A stretch of DNA of 64,000 bases from a virus: positions 1 to 64,000 of IMG/VR virus record IMGVR_UViG_3300030385_002649, one strand, 5' to 3'. The notes beneath the pieces were generated by a model, which worked only from the letters and a program-made list of their open reading frames with translations, did not search any database and was not told the origin of the DNA. The translations under genes were made by a program, and so were the position numbers. Shown here piece after piece: positions 38,973-47,390 of this stretch; positions within the stretch are counted from its first letter, which is position 1, and each line of letters opens with the position of its first letter.

Positions 38973-40054
38973 TGAAGTACGTCAATCATATTATGGGAGC
39001 TGGTCACGTCACTATGATCTTCTCAGATCGTGACCCGATTAACATTCTAAGTGACAACCCTCAATATCACGCCATCGTCGGATGTCTAAGACAGCAGCAG
39101 TTCGACAAGGCTGCAACGCTTGCCGATAGGGCTTCGATGGTCGCGGAGACGACGAAGGGTAAGTTCGTCGTTAGGAATGGTGTCATTGTTATCGACGGTG
39201 AGTTGATTCCTCGCGTCTTGTCCAATCGGTTGCTTCAATTTGTGGAGCATCACTTGGATACGTCCGCTCTGGAGAACTTCTGGGACAACCTTAAGGAGAA
39301 CCCGAGCGAGGAATCGAAGAAGGACCTTTTCCTTTTCTTGGAGAAGAATCACATTCCCTTGACCGAAGATGGGTGCTTCATTGGTTATAAGAAGGTGAAT
39401 GACGATTTCACTGACTGTCATACCGGCTCGATTGACAACACGCCCGGTATTGTTGTTAGGATGCCTAGGGATAAGGTGAGCGCCGATCGAACTGTGCACT
39501 GTGGCCCTGGTCTTCACGTCGCTGACTTCTCCTACGCCGATAAGGCAATGGGTACTGGAGTAATGTTGAAGGTCAAGGTCCACCCTAAGGACGTGGTGTC
39601 GGTGCCTAATGACCACAATGCGAAGAAGATGCGAGTTTGTCGTTATCAGTCTCTTGAGGTGTATGGTGACGACGTTGAGATTCCTGAGCAACTTGTGGTT
39701 GAACCTACTGAGGCTAAGGAAGTTAAGCGTCGAGTTGTTGGCAAGAGGGCTAAGTCTGCTGTCCTTAAGGCTGACAAGGAAGGTCGGATCAGAATTCCTG
39801 GTAAGATTATGCGTCAGATCGGTGCTGGTGTTGGGCACAAGGTTAAGGCGTTTGTCAATAACGTTCGTAGTCGTAACGTCATGGTTGTCTTTCATAAGAC
39901 CAACGCGACTTTCCACGCTTCTAACGAGTACAGAGTGGGTGACGATAACAGCATCCGTCTTTCGCCATCTTTCTTGCGCAACGCTAAGATCGACGGGTAT
40001 GATGAATACAAGGTGCGCCTTAAGGATGACGCTCTAGAAATCCGGGTTAACTAA
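38972..40054 (+). CDS. rIIB: RIIB-like protein
   Basis: A 360-aa protein in the partner position directly after rIIA (overlap TGATG), with the family pattern MVAETTKGKFVVRNGVIVID and a central FLFLEKNHIPLTEDGCFIGY ... YADKAMGTGVMLKV as in T4 RIIB (312 aa). The C-terminus has an extra SpoVT/AbrB-like-looking stretch (DKEGRIRIPGKIMRQIGAGV, then a second KIDGYDEYKVR). That region would be an addition relative to T4 and could bind DNA; this is inference. Confidence 0.85.
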   Translation: MKYVNHIMGAGHVTMIFSDRDPINILSDNPQYHAIVGCLRQQQFDKAATLADRASMVAETTKGKFVVRNGVIVIDGELIPRVLSNRLLQFVEHHLDTSALENFWDNLKENPSEESKKDLFLFLEKNHIPLTEDGCFIGYKKVNDDFTDCHTGSIDNTPGIVVRMPRDKVSADRTVHCGPGLHVADFSYADKAMGTGVMLKVKVHPKDVVSVPNDHNAKKMRVCRYQSLEVYGDDVEIPEQLVVEPTEAKEVKRRVVGKRAKSAVLKADKEGRIRIPGKIMRQIGAGVGHKVKAFVNNVRSRNVMVVFHKTNATFHASNEYRVGDDNSIRLSPSFLRNAKIDGYDEYKVRLKDDALEIRVN

Positions 40055-40161
40055 TGGGCTATAACCCTGCGGACCCCTGGCCATCGAACACGGCGGTCAG
40101 TGGGGTCGGCATCCAATTTCTAGCAGAGAGATTTAAGAATGAACATTCAACAACAACGTGA
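40054..40161 (+). CDS. Small protein after rIIB, 35 aa
   Basis: ATG 40054 in a TAATG overlap with rIIB; the stop at 40159-40161 lies inside the next gene. Polar, Pro/Asn-containing. Fills the 84-base gap and shows the coupling common here, but is short. Confidence 0.4.
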   Translation: MGYNPADPWPSNTAVSGVGIQFLAERFKNEHSTTT

Positions 40162-40390
40162 GTTTTTCAAAAAGGAGGCTAAGAGGTGTGGTCTCTGTCC
40201 AGGTTATCAACAATTAACTGAAGAACAGGCAAGTGAGTCCTTGAGGAAAGTTTGTGATAACCTGGACGATGACACCACGACTGTTCTGATTAGGGGAGCG
40301 GGGATGACATCTGGGGCTAGGTGTTTGATGGGTTCTCGTGCTCTCCTTGCATATTTTGAGGAAGGAGGGAGTGTTACGGATGAGCAATGA
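40139..40390 (+). CDS. Hypothetical protein, 83 aa
   Basis: ATG 40139 after gagagattt. It has CGLC near residue 17 and two later Cys, basic then acidic helices. Overlaps the next gene by 11 bases. Confidence 0.6.
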   Translation: MNIQQQREFFKKEAKRCGLCPGYQQLTEEQASESLRKVCDNLDDDTTTVLIRGAGMTSGARCLMGSRALLAYFEEGGSVTDEQ

Positions 40391-40868
40391 AGCTTTCTGC
40401 CCAGAGTTTCAACTTGAAGTTGGAAACGACAGCTATCACTGGGGGTCGGCGGTAGGTCTCGAGTTGATTGCGAAGCTGAACATTCCAACTGGGTATAGTT
40501 ATGGGCAAGCCCTTATGCGGCTTGCCCAGTACGAGAGCAATTTCGGGTTGTATTTAAGAGATTTTTTGGAAGAAATGGCCGATGAGAAGGACAACCGAGA
40601 GCCTCCTTTTGAGGATGTCGACGAACTTCTTGAAGAGGAGAACGTTGATGAACATCAAGTTCATCGATTTAAATCGTTTTTGTTTGTTGATAGAGATTGT
40701 GCCTCGACAACTATCATTTCTTTTGATGAATTCATCCAGAAGGCGAAAAAAGAAGTGTGGGATCGCGAGCAGAAGTTCGTTGGTTTCAACTCTTGGCGCT
40801 ATGGGTGTAAGATTTCAGAAAAAGACCCATATTGGTCTTGGAAAGGATTTGTAACGGATGCCAACTGA
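40380..40868 (+). CDS. Hypothetical acidic protein, 162 aa
   Basis: ATG 40380 follows gaaggaggg. Acidic middle (FEDVDELLEEENVDEH) and an aromatic C-terminus (FNSWRYGCKISEKDPYWSW). Its DNA holds a perfect 10-bp hairpin at 40502-40528. No family recognised. Confidence 0.65.
   Translation: MSNEAFCPEFQLEVGNDSYHWGSAVGLELIAKLNIPTGYSYGQALMRLAQYESNFGLYLRDFLEEMADEKDNREPPFEDVDELLEEENVDEHQVHRFKSFLFVDRDCASTTIISFDEFIQKAKKEVWDREQKFVGFNSWRYGCKISEKDPYWSWKGFVTDAN
40502..40528 (+). other. Perfect hairpin inside a gene
   Basis: tgggcaagcc / ggcttgccca with a 7-base loop, within the gene 40380-40868. One of several strong hairpins in coding DNA. Confidence 0.6.
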
Positions 40869-40968
40869 TGAGACGAAGACTAATGAGGATGACAAGCCAA
40901 GTGGTGGCGGCGAGGTTCAATACGAACGCATCGCTAACATCTGGACCCTTATCCCAATCAGTAAGTAA
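40858..40968 (+). CDS. Small acidic protein, 36 aa
   Basis: ATG 40858 follows aaagga and overlaps the previous gene by 11 bases. Acidic N-terminus, a Pro-Ser-Gly3 turn encoded by the AGCCAAGTGG motif, and a hydrophobic C-terminus (IANIWTLIPISK). Confidence 0.45.
   Translation: MPTDETKTNEDDKPSGGGEVQYERIANIWTLIPISK
40895..40904 (+). other. Polar motif AGCCAAGTGG, copy 10
   Basis: Exact copy in the frame reading Lys-Pro-Ser-Gly-Gly inside the mini-gene 40858-40968. Confidence 0.8.
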
Positions 40969-41018
40969 GCAGAGACGATGATCTCTGAGAAACATACAAA
41001 GGATTGGTACCGGGATAA

Positions 41019-41726
41019 ATGAAAATCACACGAGGACAGGCATCGCTAATCGCAGACCTCCAAGCGAGGTTGGTTGATAAACTCAACATCAAGGTAGGCT
41101 ATGCGCACCCAAGTATCACTATCTTACCTGATGATGTAGACTTCATCATCTGCGAAACGGAAGAAGCTGACGACGAGGAGATCCAACTGATACACAGGGA
41201 TGATCTAATTGTTGAATGGGTTGATGAAAGCACAATGCGTATCCTCGCTGATGAAGAACCAAAGCATGACAGCATCGTTGTAGAATTCCTCGGAAGGATC
41301 GACGAGTGGCTGACCGAAGGGGTTCTCTGGTTTGATCCTTCCATCACGAAGGAAGTGGATGGGGTCCAAGTGAGTGTCACAAAGAAGTGTGGTATCTCCG
41401 AAGCGGACGCTATCTATGACACCAATCTGCTAAGTCCAAATTCCGGGTCTTTATATCGTTACGGTCAGATTTCTTTTGCAGCTAAGTTGGACCGACGATT
41501 TAGGGCTTTGAAGAAAGTTATTGATGAAGAATGGCCTCAGGACAAGGCTAATTTCGCGTCTAAGATGCGTGCTATTCATCATAAGTCGGCGCGTCTCCCT
41601 ATTGAGGAGATTGTGCAGCAGAAGAGGGTTGTCGAGTCTGCTCCCTCGTTAAAGAATTTCGCCAAGGATGTAGTGAAGTATTTGATAAAGCAGTTTCGCA
41701 AAAAAGCGTTTCGCACAGACATTTAA
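41019..41726 (+). CDS. Hypothetical protein, 235 aa
   Basis: ATG 41019. N-terminal alpha/beta half with an acidic stretch (ICETEEADDEEIQLIHRDDL) and a helical, basic C-terminal half ending in VKYLIKQFRKKAF. A 14-codon ORF upstream (40978-41022) overlaps its start as ATGA and may couple translation. No family recognised. Confidence 0.65.
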   Translation: MKITRGQASLIADLQARLVDKLNIKVGYAHPSITILPDDVDFIICETEEADDEEIQLIHRDDLIVEWVDESTMRILADEEPKHDSIVVEFLGRIDEWLTEGVLWFDPSITKEVDGVQVSVTKKCGISEADAIYDTNLLSPNSGSLYRYGQISFAAKLDRRFRALKKVIDEEWPQDKANFASKMRAIHHKSARLPIEEIVQQKRVVESAPSLKNFAKDVVKYLIKQFRKKAFRTDI

Positions 41727-41758
41727 AATCACCCTTTGTTCCTTTTAGGAGTATTATC

Positions 41759-42250
41759 ATGGACCGTTCGTATATCTTCATGAGCGAAATCGGAATTTCG
41801 CTCGCAATGGAGTTCACGCCTGAGAACACGGAGAGTCTCAAATTCGCAATCGCTTTCTGCAACAAGAAGGACAACTTCAACCGTAAGACAGCCCGGGGCA
41901 TTCTGGACAAGCGTTTGGAAAAAGAAGCTTCGACATACCTACGATCAACCGCTTTCGAAGGTGACAAGCCTCGCAAGGACGTCTTGATCCCGTTTGCTAA
42001 CGCTCTTGGTGATTATGTCCAGGAGAACGTCATCATCCGTTTGAAATCTGGCGATGAAATCCGAGGATTTCTCTGTGAGAACCCGAATGGTGACACTGTA
42101 ATTCGGCGTGGTCGTGACACTATCACGATTGATACTGGGAATATTGACAGTATCACCACGACGAGCTGTCGTCGCAACGTAGATAATGTGTTGGAGGCGT
42201 TCCAGCAAGTCAACATCAACCAAGAACAAGAAGACCTAGTGGTCGTCTAG
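41759..42250 (+). CDS. Hypothetical protein with an Sm-like segment, 163 aa
   Basis: ATG 41759 after taggagt. Helical N-terminus, then VIIRLKSGDEIRGFLCENPN and DTITIDTGNIDSITTT, a strand order that recalls an Sm/LSm half. Acidic tail. The likeness is loose. Confidence 0.6.
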   Translation: MDRSYIFMSEIGISLAMEFTPENTESLKFAIAFCNKKDNFNRKTARGILDKRLEKEASTYLRSTAFEGDKPRKDVLIPFANALGDYVQENVIIRLKSGDEIRGFLCENPNGDTVIRRGRDTITIDTGNIDSITTTSCRRNVDNVLEAFQQVNINQEQEDLVVV

Positions 42251-42262
42251 CGAGGAGATCAA

Positions 42263-43375
42263 ATGGTCAAGGCATTTGAAATTGGAAAATGGTATAGGGT
42301 TAAGAAGCCCGCCGAAGAAGCAGCCCCAGCACCATCTCGGGTAAGATGGGAGAATGACTATGACGACTACGATGGCAAAGTGTTGCAATGTCGTTACGTC
42401 TTCTTTAACAAGATCCACGGATTTCTAGGAGCCTCACGACTTTTTGGTTTCCACGCTAGCTGGGTTGAAGGCCCGTTCGACTCTAAAGAAGAAGCCGAAA
42501 AGCTTGGAAATTTCGTTGGGGCCCATTGGGACTCGATGAACCAAACCGGTTATCACGCCTATAAGAACGAACTCGGGGTCGTCACTGAGATTAAGCAGCC
42601 AACTGCTGCCGAGCAAGTTTCTTACCTGACTGCCACCGCGAAGAAAGAAATCTTCGACACTAGAGATAATTTCCGTGACCGCATGCTTCAGGCCGGAGTG
42701 GGAATCCCCGATCATTACATCGATCAGATCGCCAATCACAAGAAGCCCAAGATTTGGAAATCTACAGTTCCCTATGACGGTTCTAAAAAAATCGTCATGG
42801 TTTCGTCAGTGTCTGAGTCAAGCGCTTTGCAGCGTAAAGTTGATGACATGTTGACAGGGTTGCGCCAAACGTCTAAGTCTCAGCGTGAGATCCAACGACG
42901 TTTGGACTCCCTGGAGTTGAAGAATTTGACGGATATGGGCAGGGTGACTAAGATCATCGAAGATCGTCTAAACAAGTTCGAAGGTCAGAATTTCAACAGT
43001 GCATTCCAAGGCAAGGATGGAAAGCTGTACTGCGTAACTTCGGATAAGGGCCTGTTCGTTTATGACGATGAGGCTGGCGCTGGCAGTTGGTCGCTGATGA
43101 TGCCATCTGATTCTCTATCCTCGACGGAGAAGATGAAGGTTGAAATGAAGCGGATCGATGAGGAAGCTGACCGTGATATCGACAATATTATCGAAAATTA
43201 CAACAAGCGCCGCGCCGCTGACCGGAAGCACAGTGAGAAGCTCCGCAAGAACTTCGACAATAACAAGACCGTCCCGGTGAAAAAGAAGAGCCTCCCTCTT
43301 TGGTTGGCCGTTGGGCTGGGCTCGATCAGCGCTACAGCTGCCACGCTTGGGACTGTCTTTTACTGGTTGTTCTAA
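42263..43375 (+). CDS. Tail-anchored coiled-coil protein with N-terminal barrel-like domain, 370 aa
   Basis: ATG 42263 after cgaggag. Residues 1-70 (FEIGKWYRVKK ... GKVLQCRY ... FHASWVEG) resemble the repeat domain of the protein at 18963. Residues about 190-245 and 295-340 are coiled coils (KVDDMLTGLRQTSKSQREIQ), and the last 25 residues (LPLWLAVGLGSISATAATLG) are a membrane anchor. A membrane-bound adaptor is likely. Its stop overlaps the next start (TAATG). Confidence 0.65.
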   Translation: MVKAFEIGKWYRVKKPAEEAAPAPSRVRWENDYDDYDGKVLQCRYVFFNKIHGFLGASRLFGFHASWVEGPFDSKEEAEKLGNFVGAHWDSMNQTGYHAYKNELGVVTEIKQPTAAEQVSYLTATAKKEIFDTRDNFRDRMLQAGVGIPDHYIDQIANHKKPKIWKSTVPYDGSKKIVMVSSVSESSALQRKVDDMLTGLRQTSKSQREIQRRLDSLELKNLTDMGRVTKIIEDRLNKFEGQNFNSAFQGKDGKLYCVTSDKGLFVYDDEAGAGSWSLMMPSDSLSSTEKMKVEMKRIDEEADRDIDNIIENYNKRRAADRKHSEKLRKNFDNNKTVPVKKKSLPLWLAVGLGSISATAATLGTVFYWLF

Positions 43376-43767
43376 TGGCGAAGAAGAAATCGAAGCTCGC
43401 CCGAGTTGAGATTAAGTGTACTGAGCCGGGTTGCGATGCAACCCGGCTCATTCACCATGCGTCCATCAAGGAGACAACCAGGTGTTGTGGTTGTCAAGAA
43501 GAAGCTAAAAGGCGAAAAGGCCGCGAGCGCTATCGAAGGCGTAAGGGCTTGCCTATTGAGGATCACTTGCAGAATCAGAACCAGAAGGATGAATACGTCG
43601 AAGAGGTTAAGAAAGCGCATGAAAGTGCATGGGAGAATATCGGTCCTCGTGATCCTGACGCTCCTAAACCTAAGACTCGACCTGAAGAGCAATCCTCCGA
43701 AATGTTGGGTCGGATTGCTAGTTTGTTAGACATGACCGGCGACGACGCCACAGACGATGATTGGTAG
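43375..43767 (+). CDS. Zinc-finger-like basic protein, 130 aa
   Basis: ATG 43375 in a TAATG overlap. Cysteines at CTEPGC and CCGC with basic surroundings form a zinc-finger-like first half, followed by an Arg-rich stretch (RRKGRERYRRRKG) and an acidic C-terminus. Its DNA holds a perfect 13-bp hairpin at 43422. Confidence 0.6.
   Translation: MAKKKSKLARVEIKCTEPGCDATRLIHHASIKETTRCCGCQEEAKRRKGRERYRRRKGLPIEDHLQNQNQKDEYVEEVKKAHESAWENIGPRDPDAPKPKTRPEEQSSEMLGRIASLLDMTGDDATDDDW
43422..43450 (+). other. Perfect 13-bp hairpin with 3-base loop inside a gene
   Basis: tgagccgggttgc / gcaacccggctca with loop gat, starting 47 bases after the stop of the gene that ends at 43375. It encodes Glu-Pro-Gly-Cys-Asp-Ala-Thr-Arg. 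Confidence 0.75.
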
Positions 43768-43771
43768 GATT

Positions 43772-43915
43772 ATGAGTTGTGAAGACTGTAACTGTGAGTC
43801 AGGGACCCCGGATGGTACCTGTAATTATCGAAGCGCCATGGATGTACTAGGCGCAATTATGCAAGGCACGGCACTCGTCGGAATCCTTGTTGCGACCTTT
43901 TGGTTGCTACTGTAA
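43772..43915 (+). CDS. Small Cys-rich membrane protein, 47 aa
   Basis: ATG 43772 after taggatt. MSCEDCNCESGTPDGTC provides four Cys and the C-terminal TALVGILVATFWLLL is a membrane segment. A small metal-binding head on a membrane anchor. Confidence 0.55.
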   Translation: MSCEDCNCESGTPDGTCNYRSAMDVLGAIMQGTALVGILVATFWLLL

Positions 43916-43917
43916 CG

Positions 43918-44265
43918 GTGAGCGACCAAAAATTGTCGAAGCTATCAAATGGGGATTACCTGTTTGAGCTACCAAGCGGATATACAATGCGAATCATGTC
44001 AGATGAACATTGTATATCCGCTTCTTTGTATAAGGACTCGGAGGGTGATGACTCGCCCCCGATAAAAGATTTTCAATTCAATCATGGTGACCCTCCCGAG
44101 GTTGATCCGTTGATTGAAATTGAACGTCAGAAGAGACTCTCTGAGGTCTATGCTGACCCTGACCTTTCTGACGAAGACCACGGGTATTGGCGCGGTAGAG
44201 TCGATGGCCTGGACCAGTTGGAGCGCTTCGTAAATTGCGGAGAGATCCAACCCCTTGAGGATTAG
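43918..44265 (+). CDS. Hypothetical protein, 115 aa
   Basis: GTG 43918 just after the previous stop; the TTG at 43900 is less likely. Beta-rich start (GDYLFELPSGYTMRIMSDEH), acidic C-terminus. Its DNA includes the 16-bp inverted repeat at 43974-44023. Confidence 0.6.
   Translation: MSDQKLSKLSNGDYLFELPSGYTMRIMSDEHCISASLYKDSEGDDSPPIKDFQFNHGDPPEVDPLIEIERQKRLSEVYADPDLSDEDHGYWRGRVDGLDQLERFVNCGEIQPLED
43974..44023 (+). other. 16-bp perfect inverted repeat inside a gene
   Basis: aagcggatatacaatg (43974-43989) and cattgtatatccgctt (44008-44023) are perfect complements around an 18-base loop, 59 bases after the stop at 43915. Confidence 0.8.
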
Positions 44266-44363
44266 GGGTTTCCGAGAGGAAGTCCTTGTATCTAAGAGCA
44301 AACGGACGAAAAGTCCACCCTGTTTCGAAATCTGTTTTTTCAACCTCAACATTGTGAGGAATC

Positions 44364-45680
44364 ATGAATATTTCAATTGGTAAGAAAGCTGTGCTGCTCT
44401 GTCGTGCGGCGGGAATCACGTCCTTTATGTGGGGATTCCACGGGCTCGGCAAGTCGTCGATCCACAAGCAAGTCTGCCGAGAGCGTTTCTGGGGTTTCAT
44501 CGACGAGCGGTGCTCTCAGATGGAAGCGAGCGACCTGCGCGGTCTGCCTGACAAGCAGAACCAACGGACCGTCTATCTTCCCCCCGGTTCACTCCCCCGT
44601 GAGCATGAGGTCGGCCCAAACTGTCCCGCTTGCTTCTACGACGAGGAGTTCGGCCATGACCCGAAGGACGAGGCCAATAAGACGAAGTTCGACGAGATCC
44701 TGAAGACGACGCCCGACGCTGACTACTGCAAGGGTATGCTCTTCCTTGACGAGCTTAACCGTGCGGAGGACGACGTTCTCCAGGCTGCTTTCCAGCTTGT
44801 TCTCGACCGGGAAATCGGCATGTACAAGCTTCCGCCTGGTTGGTCGGTGCACGTTGCCGGTAACTTCGGTGGTGGGCAGGGAATGTATAGCGTCAACAAC
44901 TTCGACGACGCTGCGTTCCTTGACCGATTCTGTCACTTGACCCTTTCGCCTGACGACCGATATATGGAAGACTGGTCTAAGTACATGGTCGAGCGGGAGG
45001 AAGACGGGATTATCAACAAGATCTTGCAGTTCGTTTCCTTCAACGAGGATCACTTGACTGGTAAGCTAACCGGGTCGAACGACATCAGTATCCAACCATC
45101 GCCACGCTCTTGGGAGATGGTGAGTAAGGTTGAGGCTGCGTGTCGCAAACACCCAGAGTTGATCGAGGGTCGTAAGACCGTCATCTCTGGCCTCATCGGT
45201 CATGGCTTGGTCGAGACTTACGAGCAGTTCACTTGTAAGGTCACGCCCAACGAGATCATGAACCAGGGCCTCCGGAGCATTCAAAAGAAGCTGGAAGACC
45301 TTAACCGTAACGAGCTGGTCGGTCTCGTCTGGGCCCTTGGTGCTAACGCCAAGAAGCTTGAGAGGCCAACCACGACGGTGTGCAACAACGTGATTGACTT
45401 CTTGGAGTGGCTGGCCAACGTGAACGCTGAGCGAGATCTCGCCGTTTCGCTGTCCACCAACCTGGTGACCCTTGACGGAACCGAGCGTTCCCTAAGTGGC
45501 GCACTAGTTAGCAACCCTAGCCTGGCTAAGCTTGCTAAGAAGTACGGCATCGAGCCGGATAAGTCTAAGAACGATACCGGGTCCAACCCCTGGCTTGAGG
45601 GCTTGACCAATCGTCCTAGCCTCCAGGATTTGCTGTCTAGCATCACCAAAGCTAACGATTCAGCCACGAGCACTAAGTAG
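44364..45680 (+). CDS. MoxR-type AAA+ ATPase
   Basis: A 438-aa protein with Walker A GFHGLGKSS (residues 24-32), Walker B GMLFLDELNRA (about 123-133), a sensor-1-like VAGNF and a DRF block typical of MoxR ATPases (sensor and finger region). MoxR proteins act as chaperones with a VWA-domain partner; a metallopeptidase/VWA protein lies at 50265. A CPAC pair sits in an insertion near residue 90. ATG 44364 after gaggaatc. It resembles the ATPase of phage MoxR-VWA pairs, whose function is not established. Confidence 0.85.
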   Translation: MNISIGKKAVLLCRAAGITSFMWGFHGLGKSSIHKQVCRERFWGFIDERCSQMEASDLRGLPDKQNQRTVYLPPGSLPREHEVGPNCPACFYDEEFGHDPKDEANKTKFDEILKTTPDADYCKGMLFLDELNRAEDDVLQAAFQLVLDREIGMYKLPPGWSVHVAGNFGGGQGMYSVNNFDDAAFLDRFCHLTLSPDDRYMEDWSKYMVEREEDGIINKILQFVSFNEDHLTGKLTGSNDISIQPSPRSWEMVSKVEAACRKHPELIEGRKTVISGLIGHGLVETYEQFTCKVTPNEIMNQGLRSIQKKLEDLNRNELVGLVWALGANAKKLERPTTTVCNNVIDFLEWLANVNAERDLAVSLSTNLVTLDGTERSLSGALVSNPSLAKLAKKYGIEPDKSKNDTGSNPWLEGLTNRPSLQDLLSSITKANDSATSTK

Positions 45681-45901
45681 TGATCGACGGCGAACCCCGC
45701 CCCGTTTGGGAGGACTTTCTCAGGGATCCCCCTGAGCCGGTCCTCTCGTGGGCTCGATTTTGGAGCGCCCTAGACCGTTGTTTGGTGGCGGTGCTCTTGC
45801 TCAGTATCTTCAGCTTCTCTTATTTCCACTTGAGATCGCTTGAAGCCGCTGAAGCGTGTCTTGATTTGAATTGTGAATGTAGTACCCCTTACGGAGAGTA
45901 G
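45680..45901 (+). CDS. Small membrane protein, 73 aa
   Basis: GTG 45680 in a TAGTG overlap with the ATPase gene. One membrane segment (CLVAVLLLSIFSFSYFHL) near the middle and a C-terminal part with three Cys (CLDLNCEC). Confidence 0.6.
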   Translation: MIDGEPRPVWEDFLRDPPEPVLSWARFWSALDRCLVAVLLLSIFSFSYFHLRSLEAAEACLDLNCECSTPYGE

Positions 45902-45906
45902 GAAAA

Positions 45907-46410
45907 ATGACGATTTACTGTGATATGGACGGAGTTGTGGCCTCGTGGGAGAAAGCGAGGGACAATCTCGTCGGTCCAGGTGCTAGCAAATCCCAAACGT
46001 GGAAGGCCATTAGCAAAGCCGGACACAGCTTCTGGGCTAGCATCCCAGAATTTAAGTGGTCTCGGAAGTTTTACGACGATTTGAAGAGGACCGATGACAC
46101 TTGTTTTTTAACCAGCCCTAGTTTGGACCCTAGCTCGTGCTCTGGTAAGTTGGAATGGTTGCAAAGGTTCACTGAAGACAGGAACTTCCGTAATTACATT
46201 ATCACTAACCAAAAGTATCGCCTGGCGTACGGACCCGGAGCCATCCTAATCGATGACAAAGAGAAGCACGTCGATGCTTTCAATAAGAAGGGTGGGATCG
46301 GAATCCTATTTCCACGGCCTTACAACCGAGCAAGGGATCGCGCCGATGATCCGGTGAGCGCAGTGATGGAAACACTGTCTCTAATTTATCCGGGGCGCAT
46401 CCAAGTCTAG
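45907..46410 (+). CDS. 5'(3')-deoxyribonucleotidase-like HAD protein
   Basis: MTIYCDMDGVVASWEKARDN has HAD motif I (Asp-x-Asp-Gly). A central FLTSPSL supplies motif II (Thr/Ser), and ITNQKYRLAYGPGAILIDD includes Lys (motif III) and paired Asp (motif IV), as in the NT5C family (PF06941). Such enzymes remove phosphate from dNMPs. In a phage with altered dNTP pools (see purZ) it could trim unwanted nucleotides; that link is inference. ATG 45907 after taggaaa. Confidence 0.8.
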   Translation: MTIYCDMDGVVASWEKARDNLVGPGASKSQTWKAISKAGHSFWASIPEFKWSRKFYDDLKRTDDTCFLTSPSLDPSSCSGKLEWLQRFTEDRNFRNYIITNQKYRLAYGPGAILIDDKEKHVDAFNKKGGIGILFPRPYNRARDRADDPVSAVMETLSLIYPGRIQV

Positions 46411-46442
46411 GTCAAGAGGGAGAAATCGGTCTCCCGCTTGGC

Positions 46443-46468
46443 GTCCTGGGTAAGATGTAAAACTGCCC
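46443..46468 (+). ncRNA. 26-nt pseudoknot-like element, copy D
   Basis: Stem 1 GTC (46443-46445) with GAT (46454-46456, one G-U pair). GGGTA (46448-46452) pairs with TGCCC (46464-46468, one U-G pair), so both changes keep pairing. Linker ends AAAC. Between genes, 27 bases before the ATG at 46495. Confidence 0.6.
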
Positions 46469-46494
46469 TCCTTCGGGACAACCACTAACAAGAG

Positions 46495-46911
46495 ATGATT
46501 ATGCAACTAAATCCAAGACACCCCTGGGGCTTCGGCCCAAGCATCTTCGAAGAAGCAATTGACGCCCTTGTCGAAAAACGATGCGGGAAAGTGATTGACC
46601 AAAACAACGAACTCCAAAAGCAACTCAACGCTTCCCGTCATACTTCAGTTGTCGGAAAAGCGTGGATCTCGAGAGTTGTGCCCGGATCATACTTTAATGG
46701 AAGGTGGGGTTATTTTAAAGTTGAAAAAGTTGATGGCGATGACGTTAAGGTTTTTCAACTTTTAGCAAATGGAGAATGGAATCCTTCCTCAATGACGATT
46801 TCAATGTATGAAGCTGCTCGTCATTGGTCCGAAGTTGACTCTGACCATGCCAATAGAGAAGCGCGGAGATTGAAAGATCAGTTAAAGAAGGATAAAAAGG
46901 ACAAGAAATGA
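46495..46911 (+). CDS. Hypothetical protein, 138 aa
   Basis: ATG 46495 or 46501 (both in frame after acaagag). A small domain with repeated strands (GSYFNGRWGYFKVEKVDGDD) and a Lys-rich C-terminus. It ends in an ATGA overlap. Function unknown. Confidence 0.65.
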   Translation: MIMQLNPRHPWGFGPSIFEEAIDALVEKRCGKVIDQNNELQKQLNASRHTSVVGKAWISRVVPGSYFNGRWGYFKVEKVDGDDVKVFQLLANGEWNPSSMTISMYEAARHWSEVDSDHANREARRLKDQLKKDKKDKK

Positions 46912-47162
46912 GTGACCTAGATGACATCGATGATTTCCTTAAAGTTTATAAGGGGTTGAAGCCTAGGGAACGCAAATTATTGAAGCATATCACTAGGCTT
47001 CAAGAAACGTCTTTTTCTGCACCTGCGCATTGGAACCGCGAGCCAACTAAAGCGATGTTGGATCGTGAAGAGCAATGCCGGATTCAAAGCGTTAAAGACT
47101 CTGCTAAGTTAGCAGATGCGGTCACGGAATTGTCCAGCAGTCTAAGGTCCCCTTTTCTGTGA
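46908..47162 (+). CDS. Hypothetical helical protein, 84 aa
   Basis: ATG 46908 overlaps the previous stop (ATGA). Charged and helical throughout (FLKVYKGLKPRERKLLKHIT). No family recognised. Confidence 0.6.
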   Translation: MSDLDDIDDFLKVYKGLKPRERKLLKHITRLQETSFSAPAHWNREPTKAMLDREEQCRIQSVKDSAKLADAVTELSSSLRSPFL

Positions 47163-47204
47163 TCCATCACTCAAACAATAGATCGTCAATCTCAAGGAGA
47201 GAGG

Positions 47205-47390
47205 ATGAATAACGAATACTTTGTTTTTATCGACGAAGACCATGGAACTGTTCTGCTGTTCAGCGACCTAGAAAAAGCCCAAGCTGAGGGTTGGCCTGAA
47301 GAGGACGAATGGGAACAACAAACCGACGACGAGTGGCGTCGAGGTGAACACTGCGCAATTTATCGCAGAGAAGCGGACCAATACGACTGA
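47205..47390 (+). CDS. Small acidic protein, 61 aa
   Basis: ATG 47205 after aaggagaga. Acidic (EDEWEQQTDDEWRRGEHC) with strands at the start. Its stop overlaps the thioredoxin start (TGATG), so translation is coupled. Confidence 0.6.
   Translation: MNNEYFVFIDEDHGTVLLFSDLEKAQAEGWPEEDEWEQQTDDEWRRGEHCAIYRREADQYD

Noticed and set aside
39086-39916. 276-codon reverse-strand ORF within rIIB
   Set aside because: It is the antisense of a clearly recognisable gene, with low-complexity composition and no ribosome site.
40978-41022. 14-codon ORF overlapping the start of the gene at 41019
   Set aside because: Too short to support as a gene without expression data; noted only as possible coupling.
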